A stretch of DNA of 26,853 nt from NCBI GenBank assembly GCA_900766895.1, contig CAAFXF010000124.1:1-26853 (forward strand). The letters run 5' to 3'. Position 1 is the first letter of the stretch, and each line of letters begins with the position of its first letter. The notes under the pieces are model-generated. The model was not told the DNA's origin and searched no databases. It worked only from the letters and a program-made list of their open reading frames with translations. The stretch is from Clostridia bacterium. Lineage in GTDB: Bacteria > Bacillota > Clostridia > Oscillospirales > Acutalibacteraceae. Below are positions 1 through 6,927 of this stretch, in pieces. The position numbers were made by a program, and so were the translations under genes.

Positions 1-161
1 CGTTCAGCGAACTGAAGCATTGCATAACAGAACTTTTCATACGGTGTCAATGATGTATGTAACGGGTCGCCCTCTTTAATTCTAAACGAGCGCCTGATTT
101 CCTTTGGTATTACAATTCTTCCCAAATCATCAATTCTACGCACAATACCGGTTGCTTTCAT
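1..161 (-). CDS. AbrB/SpoVT-family transcriptional regulator, cut by window edge
   Basis: The first 53 residues of a minus-strand protein are visible, starting at ATG 159-161 behind a GGAGAGG ribosome binding site. The start MKATGIVRRIDDLGRIVIPK with the following EIRRSFRIKEGDPL is the swapped-hairpin AbrB DNA-binding fold seen at the N-terminus of SpoVT and related Clostridial transition-state regulators, which bind DNA as dimers or tetramers. Such proteins adjust sporulation or growth-phase genes. After EGDPL the protein continues HTSLTPYEKFCYAMLQFAE, whereas family members known to me continue with another beta-strand (of the EIFTDRDGE type). The second half of the domain therefore looks shortened or altered. 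The rest of the gene lies outside the window, so length and any C-terminal GAF-like domain are unknown. Confidence 0.8.
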   Translation of the reverse strand, partial: MKATGIVRRIDDLGRIVIPKEIRRSFRIKEGDPLHTSLTPYEKFCYAMLQFAE

Positions 162-178
162 ATTTAATCCTCTCCAAT

Positions 179-204
179 GCAAAATAATTACTGTAATATT
201 TTGC
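179..204. promoter_or_regulatory. Near-perfect palindrome upstream of the AbrB-type gene (operator candidate)
   Basis: GCAAAATAATTAC and GTAATATTTTGC form an inverted repeat around a single T, with one unpaired base. It sits 17 bp upstream of the AbrB-type start codon, just outside the ribosome binding site, where an autoregulatory operator would be expected. The role is inferred from position only. Confidence 0.35.
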
Positions 205-309
205 ACAATAAAGGCAGGATAATACAAAACCGCAAATGGTATTTTTTTCAAAAATCAACGACGTATTAGCAATTTTCTGTATCCCATCAGTCGCATATAA
301 AATGCAACA

Positions 310-337
310 GCTCCCCTTGATTAAAAACAAGAGGAGC
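310..337 (-). terminator. Hairpin, weak terminator candidate for the Ltp-type gene
   Basis: Arms GCTCCCCTTG (310-319) and CAAGAGGAGC (328-337) pair through 10 positions with one mismatch around an 8-nt loop. In minus-strand RNA the mismatch becomes a G-U pair, which fits a terminator for the gene at 433-909. The following U-run is poor, so this is a weak call. Confidence 0.35.
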
Positions 338-364
338 CGAATTTGTTACCGGAACACTCACTTG

Positions 365-404
365 CCTCCCCTTGATGTAAGGGGAGGTGGGTGCTTTGCA
401 CCCA
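365..404. repeat. Double-hairpin interspersed repeat (REP-like)
   Basis: Two perfect adjacent hairpins: CCTCCCC (365-371) with GGGGAGG (381-387) around 9 nt, then TGGGTGC (388-394) with GCACCCA (398-404) around TTT. Short palindromic units with a CCTCCC...GGGAGG first stem and a second GC-rich stem are, from memory, frequent intergenic repeats in gut Clostridia. Only one copy was noticed in this window, so the interspersed nature is inferred from resemblance. It lies downstream of the minus-strand Ltp-type gene and might also act as a terminator. Confidence 0.5.
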
Positions 405-432
405 GAGGGGATTAAATATCCTTTTAACTTTA

Positions 433-909
433 TTAATATCCTACTTTTTCAAGTGCATAATTAATTTCATCGTCCGTAAATCCCTCAAACTCAAGTTGAT
501 CACGAAGGCTTTGCTTTGAAAATCCGCCCATATCTATATAACTTTCTGCTTTTTCAACACATTGCTCTTTCCAATCTGCATCGCAATTTTTTATTGCGTA
601 TTCAATTTCATTCTTTTCAAAGCCCTCAAAATCCAACTGCTCTTCTAAAGATTTTTTTGAAAAGCCACCCATTCTCAAATAACTTTCAGCCTTTTGTAAA
701 GCATTTATTTCGCCCAATGAGGCTCCTTTTGTTGTTTCAACAGTTGTTTCTTCGGTTGCAATTTCCGATACTGTATCTGCAACATTTGTTTGTGTTGAAG
801 ATGCTTCTTCATCGGAAGAGCTTCCTCCTAATGCTGCAATTCCTATTATAACAAAAACTGCAACTACAATAATTATTACCAACTTTTTGCTTTTCATTCC
901 CTTTGCCAT
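433..909 (-). CDS. Ltp-family (host-cell-surface) membrane-anchored protein
   Basis: A 158-aa protein with a basic start (MAKGMKSKK), one membrane segment at about residues 10-27, a Ser/Thr/Glu-rich linker (30-66) and two tandem helical repeats (about 69-108 and 116-156). Both repeats read AESY(L/I)xMGGFSKxSLxxQLxFEGFxxxEIxYA, the signature of the Ltp family (PF07553). The founding member, phage TP-J34 Ltp, blocks injection of incoming phage DNA; other family members are uncharacterised cell-surface proteins. There is no lipobox cysteine here, so it is a membrane-anchored rather than lipidated form. The start is fixed by AGGAG about 8 nt upstream. It is divergent from the XRE regulator at 991. 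Family assignment is solid; a phage-exclusion role is inference. Confidence 0.8.
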   Translation of the reverse strand: MAKGMKSKKLVIIIVVAVFVIIGIAALGGSSSDEEASSTQTNVADTVSEIATEETTVETTKGASLGEINALQKAESYLRMGGFSKKSLEEQLDFEGFEKNEIEYAIKNCDADWKEQCVEKAESYIDMGGFSKQSLRDQLEFEGFTDDEINYALEKVGY

Positions 910-933
910 TTTAATTCTCCTTTTTTATAAAAT

Positions 934-972
934 ATACCATATCGGGATATTCTAATAATACCACTTTGGTAT
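934..972. promoter_or_regulatory. Operator-like repeats between the Ltp and XRE genes
   Basis: The 81-bp divergent intergenic region contains the inverted repeat ATACCA-CTT-TGGTAT at 958-972. A further ATACCA half-site starts at 934, and ATATC-GG-GATAT lies at 939-950. This spacing suits a small XRE repressor controlling both directions. No clear -35/-10 pair was found for either gene. Confidence 0.45.
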
Positions 973-990
973 ATTAATGTCAAGGGTGAT

Positions 991-1200
991 ATGATGCGAT
1001 TAAAGGAATTGAGAAAAGAAAAAGGTATATCCCAGCTTAAGCTCGCTCTTGACTTAACAACTAACCAAAACACCATCAGCAGATACGAAACCGGAGAGCG
1101 AGAATGTGACTATGCAATGTTAATAAAAATTGCCGACTACTTTGATGTCAGCATAGATTACTTATTGGGTAGAACAGACAACAGAAAAATTAACAGATAA
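991..1200 (+). CDS. XRE-family helix-turn-helix repressor
   Basis: A 69-aa protein that is essentially one Cro/C1-type HTH domain: RLKELRKEKGISQLKLA (helices 1-2), TTNQNTISRYETGERE (recognition helix), then PDYxxLIKIADYFDVSIDYLLGRTD-like C-terminal helices. It should bind the inverted repeats just upstream and repress itself and the divergent Ltp-type gene. That arrangement resembles a phage or defence regulatory module, but no other phage gene is nearby. ATG 991 and ATG 994 are both possible starts; AGGG at 983-986 gives better spacing to 994. A strong hairpin terminator follows. Confidence 0.85.
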   Translation: MMRLKELRKEKGISQLKLALDLTTNQNTISRYETGERECDYAMLIKIADYFDVSIDYLLGRTDNRKINR

Positions 1201-1235
1201 TCTGCAGTAAACGAAAAACTGTTATACTACAAAAT

Positions 1236-1269
1236 AACAGCACACAAGCGAAAATGCTTGTGTGCTGTT
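1236..1269. terminator. Bidirectional terminator between XRE and AIM24 genes
   Basis: A perfect 14-bp stem, AACAGCACACAAGC (1236-1249) with GCTTGTGTGCTGTT (1256-1269), around a 6-nt loop. T-rich sequence lies on both sides (TGTGTTTAT on plus, TTATTTT on minus), serving the convergent genes at 991-1200 and 1284-1970. Confidence 0.75.
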
Positions 1270-1283
1270 TGTGTTTATATGGT

Positions 1284-1970
1284 TTATTTTGATGATGACT
1301 GAACCTGAATGTACGGAGCAAGTGCGCCGGCAAGCTTTATGGTTGGCATTGTTTGAAGCACAACCTTGCCCGGACCGGTTATTACTGTATTAAACAAGCC
1401 CTCGCCGCCGAAAACAATGTTTTTTACTCCCTTTACGGTTTGAACATCCATTTGGCAGGATGCAGACATCATTACAACATGGCCTGTATCAACAATTATC
1501 TGCTGACCTGCTGCAAGGTTATATTCCACAGCGGCACCGTCAATTTCTATAAAAGCAAGTCCGTTGCCCGAAAGCTTTTGCATAATGAAGCCCTCGCCGC
1601 CGAAAAATCCGGAACCGACTTTCTTTTGGAAAAATACAGACAAATTTACACCCTGTGTGGAAGCAAGAAAAGCACTTTTTTGAACAATGCAGTCATTGCC
1701 GGGTGCTATTTCAACAGCAACAATGTCACCGGGAAAACTGCTTGCAAACGCAACTTCGCCGTTACCGCCGACTGCTGTATACTTGTTTTGGAAAAGCCTT
1801 TCACCCGAAAACATTCTGCCAAGCATTTTGCCGACTCCGCCACCCACGGTTTCCATTTTCATATTAGGTGACATCCAGCTCATTCCGCCGCCCTCGGTAA
1901 TCATTGTTTCGCCGTTTTCAAGCTGACAAACGATAACAGGAAAGCTTCCGCCTTTTACTTCATATCTCAT
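1284..1970 (-). CDS. AIM24 / TIGR00266-family protein
   Basis: A 228-aa protein of the AIM24 family (formerly DUF124). The Gly-rich beta-strand pattern, including GGGMSWMSPNMKMETVGGG, SGERLFQNKYTA, the central FFGGEGFIMQKLSGNGLAFIE and GGEGLFNTVITGPGKVVLQT, covers its whole length. The fold is a double-stranded beta-helix barrel. The bacterial function is unknown; mitochondrial AIM24 is linked to respiratory complex assembly. There is no signal peptide or membrane segment, so it is predicted cytoplasmic. The start has AAGGGGA about 9 nt upstream. It is transcribed singly between two hairpin terminators. Family call is firm, function unassigned. Confidence 0.85.
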   Translation of the reverse strand: MRYEVKGGSFPVIVCQLENGETMITEGGGMSWMSPNMKMETVGGGVGKMLGRMFSGERLFQNKYTAVGGNGEVAFASSFPGDIVAVEIAPGNDCIVQKSAFLASTQGVNLSVFFQKKVGSGFFGGEGFIMQKLSGNGLAFIEIDGAAVEYNLAAGQQIIVDTGHVVMMSASCQMDVQTVKGVKNIVFGGEGLFNTVITGPGKVVLQTMPTIKLAGALAPYIQVQSSSK

Positions 1971-2054
1971 AATAAAAATCCCCTTTTCAAATTATTTTTT
2001 ATTATCAATTTCAGCAATTTCAGCATATCATATTTTTATGCGAAGCACAATACA

Positions 2055-2088
2055 AAAATACATCCCTCAAATTTGAAGGATGTATTTT
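2055..2088 (-). terminator. Terminator of the acyl-CoA synthetase gene
   Basis: AAAATACATCC (2055-2065) pairs perfectly with GGATGTATTTT (2078-2088) around a 12-nt loop. It starts 10 bp past the stop codon of the minus-strand gene and ends in TTTTTG on that strand. Confidence 0.7.
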
Positions 2089-2098
2089 CATATTTCTA

Positions 2099-3832
2099 TT
2101 ACTGATTTTTCTTTGCTTCCTCGTATTTCTTTGCCTCTTCCTCTTCAAGAACTCTGTAAGCAACCTTACCTACAAGAGTTTTAGGAAGCTCGGTACGAAA
2201 TTCAATTTCCCTCGGAACGCCGTAACGAGAAATATTCTTTTTGCAGTTTTCAATAATTTCTTCCTTAATCTTATTGGAAGGCTCAACACCCTGACGCAAA
2301 ACAACAAATGCTTTTACAACATGCATTTTGTATGGGTCGGGCACACCGACTGCACAAGACAAAAGAACATCCGGATGAGCATCGATAGCATTTTCTACCT
2401 GTGACGGATAAACATTAATACCTGATACAATAATGAGTCGCTTCATTCTCTGCTTGTAGTAAACAAATCCGTCCTCATCCATAACACCGAGGTCGCCTGT
2501 ATGAAGCCATACATTGCCGTCTGCGTGAACACGAAGAGTGGACGCTGTTTCCTCTGCATTGTTGAGATAGCCCTTCATTACTGTTGGACCGCAAATACAA
2601 ATTTCGCCCTCCTCACCGTAAGGAAGCTCTGTGTCATTTTGAGGATTAACGATAGCATAATATGTATCGGAATAAGGAATACCGATACTGCCCTCACGAT
2701 AGGTATCGTACGGAGTAAGGCAGGAGGCAGTAACACACTCTGTTGTTCCGTAGCCCTCTCTGACCTGAATTGTTGCATTGTGCTCCTTAAGGAACTTGTC
2801 AACCTTTTTCTTAAGCTCAACCGAAAGTGAGTCGCCGCCGCAGAACATACCTCTAAGGAACGAAAGATCAAAATCAAAGCCTTCACTTCTCAAAAGTGCC
2901 TCGTACAATGTAGGAACACCTACAATAACATTTGGCTTGTATTTTTTAACATCACGCGCATATGTTTGAATTGTAAACTGCGGAATGATGATACAGGTAC
3001 CGCTTGCCATAAGTGCTGTATGAATACCTACTCCCAAGCCAAAGCCGTGGAACAAAGGCATTACGGAAAACATCCTTAAGCCCTCCATAGAGAAGCCTGC
3101 ATTTGCCGCAACCTGAGCTGCAAGTGCGTTCATATTAAGGTTTGTAAGCTGAATACCCTTTGATGTACCGGTTGTACCGCCTGAGAAAAGAATAACAGCC
3201 GTATCGTTCTTTTTAGGAAATTCGTTGGTAAGTGCCGGTGCCTTTTTGCCTGCCGAAACAAAATCTGCCCAATCAATAACGTCCTTGTTATCCTTTGGAA
3301 GCGGAGCAGGCTTTTTCTTAAGAGTAAGCGGATAAAGCATATTAAGCGGGAACGGAAGCTCATCCTTGATATGAGCAACAACAACCTTTACAGGATGGTT
3401 AACCTGCTTAAGTGCCTCAAGCACCTTTTCATAAAACAAATCGACAACCAAAACTGCCTTGCTTTGAGCAGTGTTGATGTAAAATGCAATTTCGCCTACA
3501 GCTGAAAGCGGATGAATCATTGCGGGAACCGCACCGATTCTGTTAAGAGCGTAAAAGGTATCTACGCCCTGAGGAGTGTTGGGCATACATACTGTTACAG
3601 TGTCACCTTCATTGATGCCGATGCTTCTGTAAGCCTTACCGAGAAGCTCTATCTTATTTAAGAATTGCTTATATGTAGTCTTTTTGCCCTGAAACTCATA
3701 GGCAACGCTATTCATTTTCTTAAGCCTTTCTGCAGATTCCCTGACAGCCTCGTACATAGAACCGCTTGGGTAATCAAGATGTGCAGGAATATCGCCGAAA
3801 TACTTTAACCATGGCGCATTTGGTGTATTCAT
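2099..3832 (-). CDS. AMP-forming long-chain acyl-CoA synthetase
   Basis: A 577-aa member of the ANL adenylating superfamily, which activates a carboxylic acid with ATP and transfers it to CoA. Motifs in order: the ATP-binding loop ILFSGGTTGTSKG (about residue 215), the REGYGTTE adenine-binding motif, HTGDLG with its conserved Asp, the hinge KRLIIVSGINVYPSQVE, and the C-terminal catalytic lysine in PKTLVGKVAYRVL. Full length for a FadD-type enzyme. The start at 3832 has AAAGGAG 7 nt upstream and a good promoter (3876-3904). Long-chain specificity is inferred from overall resemblance; other acyl substrates are possible. No beta-oxidation genes are nearby. Confidence 0.85.
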   Translation of the reverse strand: MNTPNAPWLKYFGDIPAHLDYPSGSMYEAVRESAERLKKMNSVAYEFQGKKTTYKQFLNKIELLGKAYRSIGINEGDTVTVCMPNTPQGVDTFYALNRIGAVPAMIHPLSAVGEIAFYINTAQSKAVLVVDLFYEKVLEALKQVNHPVKVVVAHIKDELPFPLNMLYPLTLKKKPAPLPKDNKDVIDWADFVSAGKKAPALTNEFPKKNDTAVILFSGGTTGTSKGIQLTNLNMNALAAQVAANAGFSMEGLRMFSVMPLFHGFGLGVGIHTALMASGTCIIIPQFTIQTYARDVKKYKPNVIVGVPTLYEALLRSEGFDFDLSFLRGMFCGGDSLSVELKKKVDKFLKEHNATIQVREGYGTTECVTASCLTPYDTYREGSIGIPYSDTYYAIVNPQNDTELPYGEEGEICICGPTVMKGYLNNAEETASTLRVHADGNVWLHTGDLGVMDEDGFVYYKQRMKRLIIVSGINVYPSQVENAIDAHPDVLLSCAVGVPDPYKMHVVKAFVVLRQGVEPSNKIKEEIIENCKKNISRYGVPREIEFRTELPKTLVGKVAYRVLEEEEAKKYEEAKKNQ

Positions 3833-3875
3833 ATTCTGTCTCCTTTACCAATACAGTAAATAATCGTTCTGGTGT

Positions 3876-3904
3876 ATTATAACTAATTAACAAATTATTG
3901 TCCA
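3876..3904 (-). promoter_or_regulatory. Sigma-A promoter for the acyl-CoA synthetase
   Basis: On the minus strand TGGACA (3899-3904), a 17-bp spacer and TATAAT (3876-3881) lie about 44 bp upstream of the start codon. Confidence 0.65.
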
Positions 3905-3909
3905 CCGTT

Positions 3910-3991
3910 TTGTAAATTCTTAATAAATAATTTATAATCTACTGTAATTAATGCAGTCGTTATTGAAAAAATGCGCAGGAATTGCTATAAT
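3910..3991 (+). promoter_or_regulatory. Two tandem promoters for the CDF transporter
   Basis: First: TTGTAA (3910-3915), 17 bp, TATAAT (3933-3938). Second: TTGAAA (3963-3968), 17 bp, TATAAT (3986-3991) preceded by TGC, an extended -10. The in-frame ATG at 3990 lies inside the second -10 box and the ATG at 3951 lies upstream of it. This argues for a translation start further downstream. Confidence 0.55.
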
Positions 3992-4040
3992 GAAAAAATA
4001 CACAAAAATACAAAAATTTACAAAAATCGGAGTGATGATT

Positions 4041-5192
4041 TTGACTCGTTTTTTAATTAAGCTTGGACAAAAAAAGGGCTTTGACCGCGAAGCCTTTGCC
4101 GTTATGAGCGGCGGTGTGGGTATGGTGTGTAACATCTTCCTTGCCATATTCAAATTTCTTGTGGGAAAGCTTTCAGGCTCTATTTCCATCACGGCAGACG
4201 CCCTTAACAATCTGTCGGATGTGGCATCAAACACGGTGACGATAGCAGGTGCAAAGCTATCAAAAAAGCCTGTGGACAAGGAGCATCCGTTCGGTCACGG
4301 CAGAATGGAATATCTGTCAGCGCTTGCGGTGTCGGCATTAATTTTAATTATGGGCTTTGAGCTTGCAAAGGACTCCATAGGCAAAATCATTCACCCACAG
4401 GAACTGAAATTCAGCATAGTGTATGTGCTGATTCTTTCTGCATCAATCTTGGTAAAGCTTTGGATGGCGTACTTTAACCACAAGCTTTTTAAGAACACCG
4501 ACAACATCAACCTCAAGGCAGTTAGGCAGGACAGCCTCAACGACTGCATATCAACCCTTGCAACCATTGTTGCGTTAACACTATCGCACCTGTTCAACAT
4601 TGCTTGGATAGATGGTGTTATAGGCTTGGCTGTGGCAATAATTATACTTATCGGCGGTATCAATATTGCAAGAGAAATAGTATCACCGCTTTTGGGTCAG
4701 CCACCCGAAAAGGAGCTTGTTGACAATATTGAAAAAATAATGACCGAGCCCGACTGCATTATAGGTGTTCACGACCTTATCGTGCACGACTACGGTCCTG
4801 GCAGAATAATCGCAAGTGCTCACGCAGAGGTGCCTTCCAACATAAGCGTTATGACACTTCATGATGTAATAGACAATGTTGAAAAGAAAATAAACGAGGA
4901 CCTTGGCATAATTATGTGCATACATATGGACCCAATTGTCGTTGACGACGATGAAGTTAACAAATACAAGGCAATGGCCGCCGAGGTAATCAATGAGTAC
5001 AACAGCGAATACAGCTTCCACGACTTCAGAATGGTTAAGGGTGAAACTCACACAAACCTTATTTTTGACCTCATCGTACCGTTTTGCGAAGAAAAGGAAA
5101 AATCAAAAATTCGCACGGAATTGACAGAAAAATTCAAGCAAAGGGATAATCACATTGAGCTTGTAATGGTTATCGAACATTCATTTGTATAA
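4041..5192 (+). CDS. Cation diffusion facilitator (CDF) transporter, probable Mn2+ efflux type
   Basis: A CDF-family metal/H+ antiporter: six membrane segments followed by a long cytoplasmic domain with IHMDP. HPFGHGRMEY is typical of the loop after helix 2. Counting from TTG 4041, the helix-2 site reads N56-xxx-D60 and the helix-5 site D164-xxx-D168. Zinc CDFs such as YiiP have D-xxx-D and H-xxx-D instead; the N-D/D-D combination is what I recall for manganese exporters of the MntE type. TTG 4041 is preferred because GGAG (4029-4032) sits 8 nt upstream; ATG 4035 is the alternative, while ATG 3990 and 3951 fall within or before a promoter. Mn specificity is inference. Confidence 0.8.
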   Translation: MTRFLIKLGQKKGFDREAFAVMSGGVGMVCNIFLAIFKFLVGKLSGSISITADALNNLSDVASNTVTIAGAKLSKKPVDKEHPFGHGRMEYLSALAVSALILIMGFELAKDSIGKIIHPQELKFSIVYVLILSASILVKLWMAYFNHKLFKNTDNINLKAVRQDSLNDCISTLATIVALTLSHLFNIAWIDGVIGLAVAIIILIGGINIAREIVSPLLGQPPEKELVDNIEKIMTEPDCIIGVHDLIVHDYGPGRIIASAHAEVPSNISVMTLHDVIDNVEKKINEDLGIIMCIHMDPIVVDDDEVNKYKAMAAEVINEYNSEYSFHDFRMVKGETHTNLIFDLIVPFCEEKEKSKIRTELTEKFKQRDNHIELVMVIEHSFV

Positions 5193-5212
5193 AAATGTAT
5201 AAAAATAAATGT

Positions 5213-5241
5213 TTGCATTATTATACAATATGTGGTAAAAT
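5213..5241 (+). promoter_or_regulatory. Promoter of the PutP-like symporter
   Basis: TTGCAT (5213-5218), 17 bp, TAAAAT (5236-5241) preceded by TGG (extended -10). It lies about 37 bp before the start codon. Confidence 0.6.
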
Positions 5242-5277
5242 GAGTTATCTATCTTACATGTTATAGGAGGAGAACGT

Positions 5278-6804
5278 ATGACCACTGCACAAATATGCAT
5301 AATGATATCGATTGTAGTATATTTATTCAGTATTTTGCTTATCGGTGTCGGCTATGCAAAAAAGAATAAAAGTGTAGACGACTTTTATTTGGGAGGCAGA
5401 AAGCTCGGCCCGTTTGTAACCGCTATGAGTGCCGAGGCATCCGATATGAGCAGTTATTTGCTTATGGGCTTGCCGGGACTTGCATATCTTGCCGGCTGTG
5501 CCGAGGTAGGCTGGACAATCATAGGCCTTGCCGTAGGTACATATCTTAACTGGCTTATCGTTGCAAAAAAGCTTCGTAACTATTCTGCACGCATCGGGGC
5601 AATCACTATTCCCGATTATTTTTCATTAAGATATAAGGACAACAAAAAAATCCTTATGGCACTTGCCGCATTAATCATTATTATATTCTTTGTTCCTTAC
5701 ACCGCATCGGGCTTCAGCGCCTGCGGCAAGCTGTTCGGCACATTGTTCGGCATTGATTACCACATTGCTATGATTGTGTCTGCAATCATCATTGTCGGCT
5801 ACACATCACTCGGCGGATTCACTGCTGCGTCTGTTACCGACCTTATTCAGTCAATTATTATGACAATAGCATTGATTATCGTGCTTGTTTTCGGTGTGGC
5901 AAAGGCAGGCGGTATCGGTGCTGTTATGGACAATGCACAACAGCTCAACGGTTATCTTAACCTGTTTACCGTTCATCACGACGAGGGCAACACCTCAACG
6001 GGATTTGGCATAATCAGTGTTATATCAACTCTTGCTTGGGGCTTGGGCTACTTTGGTATGCCTCACATTTTGCTTAGATTTATGGCTATTGAAAATCCTG
6101 CAAAGGTAAAGACATCACGCCGTGTTGCTTCTGTTTGGGTTGTAATCTCCATGTTGATTGCCGTTGCTATCGGTATTGTCGGCAGAGGTATGGTTGCAAG
6201 CGGAGCACTCGCAGATTTCAGCGACAGCGAAACCATCATTATTCAAATCTCAAACGTATTGAGCCAAGAGGGCATTGTTCCTGCCCTTATTGCCGGTGTA
6301 ATTCTTGCAGGTATTTTGGCATCAACAATGTCAACCTCCGACAGTCAGCTTTTGGCTGCATCGTCATCTGCAAGTGAAAACCTGCTTGGCGGATTGCTTG
6401 GCCTTAAGCTTTCCGAAACTGCAAAAATGATTGTTGCAAGAGTAACACTTGTTGTTATTTCCGTAATCGGTGTAATTATCGCTTGGGATGCAAACAGCTC
6501 TGTATTTGGCATTGTATCATTTGCGTGGGCAGGCTTTGGTGCTGCATTCGGCCCGGTTGTATTGCTTTCGCTTTTCTGGAAGCGTTCAAACCTTTACGGT
6601 GCAATCGCAGGTATATTTGCAGGCGGTGTAATGGTGTTCCTTTGGAAGTTCGTAATTTCAGGTCTTTCACCCGTACTCAACATTTACGAATTATTACCTG
6701 CCTTCCTTACAGGTCTTGTTGCAAACGTTATTGTTTCGCTTTGCACCAAAAAGCCTGATGACGAAATCGTCAGCGCCTTTGATGAAGTAAAAAAGATGAA
6801 ATAA
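5278..6804 (+). CDS. putP: Na+/solute symporter, PutP (proline) type
   Basis: A 508-aa SSS-family (solute:sodium symporter) membrane protein with about 13 hydrophobic segments. The N-terminal VDDFYLGGRKLGPFVTAMSAEASDMSSYLLMGLPGLAYLAG is very close in pattern to PutP: the GGR motif, then the helix-2 Ser/Asp residues that in PutP bind Na+ and proline. TSLGGFTAASVTD and the later STMSTSDSQLLAASS stretch (Na2-site serines) also match. It should import L-proline with Na+; related amino-acid or organic-acid symporters cannot be excluded. The start is fixed by AGGAGG 6-8 nt upstream. It is a single-gene unit with its own promoter and terminator. Confidence 0.85.
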   Translation: MTTAQICIMISIVVYLFSILLIGVGYAKKNKSVDDFYLGGRKLGPFVTAMSAEASDMSSYLLMGLPGLAYLAGCAEVGWTIIGLAVGTYLNWLIVAKKLRNYSARIGAITIPDYFSLRYKDNKKILMALAALIIIIFFVPYTASGFSACGKLFGTLFGIDYHIAMIVSAIIIVGYTSLGGFTAASVTDLIQSIIMTIALIIVLVFGVAKAGGIGAVMDNAQQLNGYLNLFTVHHDEGNTSTGFGIISVISTLAWGLGYFGMPHILLRFMAIENPAKVKTSRRVASVWVVISMLIAVAIGIVGRGMVASGALADFSDSETIIIQISNVLSQEGIVPALIAGVILAGILASTMSTSDSQLLAASSSASENLLGGLLGLKLSETAKMIVARVTLVVISVIGVIIAWDANSSVFGIVSFAWAGFGAAFGPVVLLSLFWKRSNLYGAIAGIFAGGVMVFLWKFVISGLSPVLNIYELLPAFLTGLVANVIVSLCTKKPDDEIVSAFDEVKKMK

Positions 6805-6817
6805 ACTGATTATTTTA

Positions 6818-6850
6818 ACGGGCAGTTCATCTTGAACTGTCTGTTTTTTT
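6818..6850 (+). terminator. Rho-independent terminator after the symporter gene
   Basis: A 12-bp stem (6818-6829 with 6833-6844, two G-U pairs) around TCT is followed by seven Ts (6844-6850). Its position also shows that a TTG at 6832 cannot be the start of the next gene. Confidence 0.85.
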
Positions 6851-6865
6851 ATTTTAATATTGTAA

Positions 6866-6893
6866 TTGAGAACGATATAATATATAATATAAT
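6866..6893 (+). promoter_or_regulatory. Promoter of ymdB and the following lipoprotein gene
   Basis: TTGAGA (6866-6871), 16 bp, TATAAT (6888-6893), in a very AT-rich stretch with a second TATAAT at 6883. It is 35 bp upstream of the chosen start. Confidence 0.5.
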
Positions 6894-6927
6894 AGATTAT
6901 ATATACAAATACAAAAGCGGTGAAATT

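Noticed and set aside
1353..1871. A 172-codon open frame on the plus strand
   Set aside because: It is antisense to the AIM24-family gene, Cys/His-rich in a random way, with no ribosome binding site.
4683..5051. A 122-codon open frame on the minus strand
   Set aside because: Antisense to the cytoplasmic domain of the CDF transporter; no ribosome binding site or recognisable domain.
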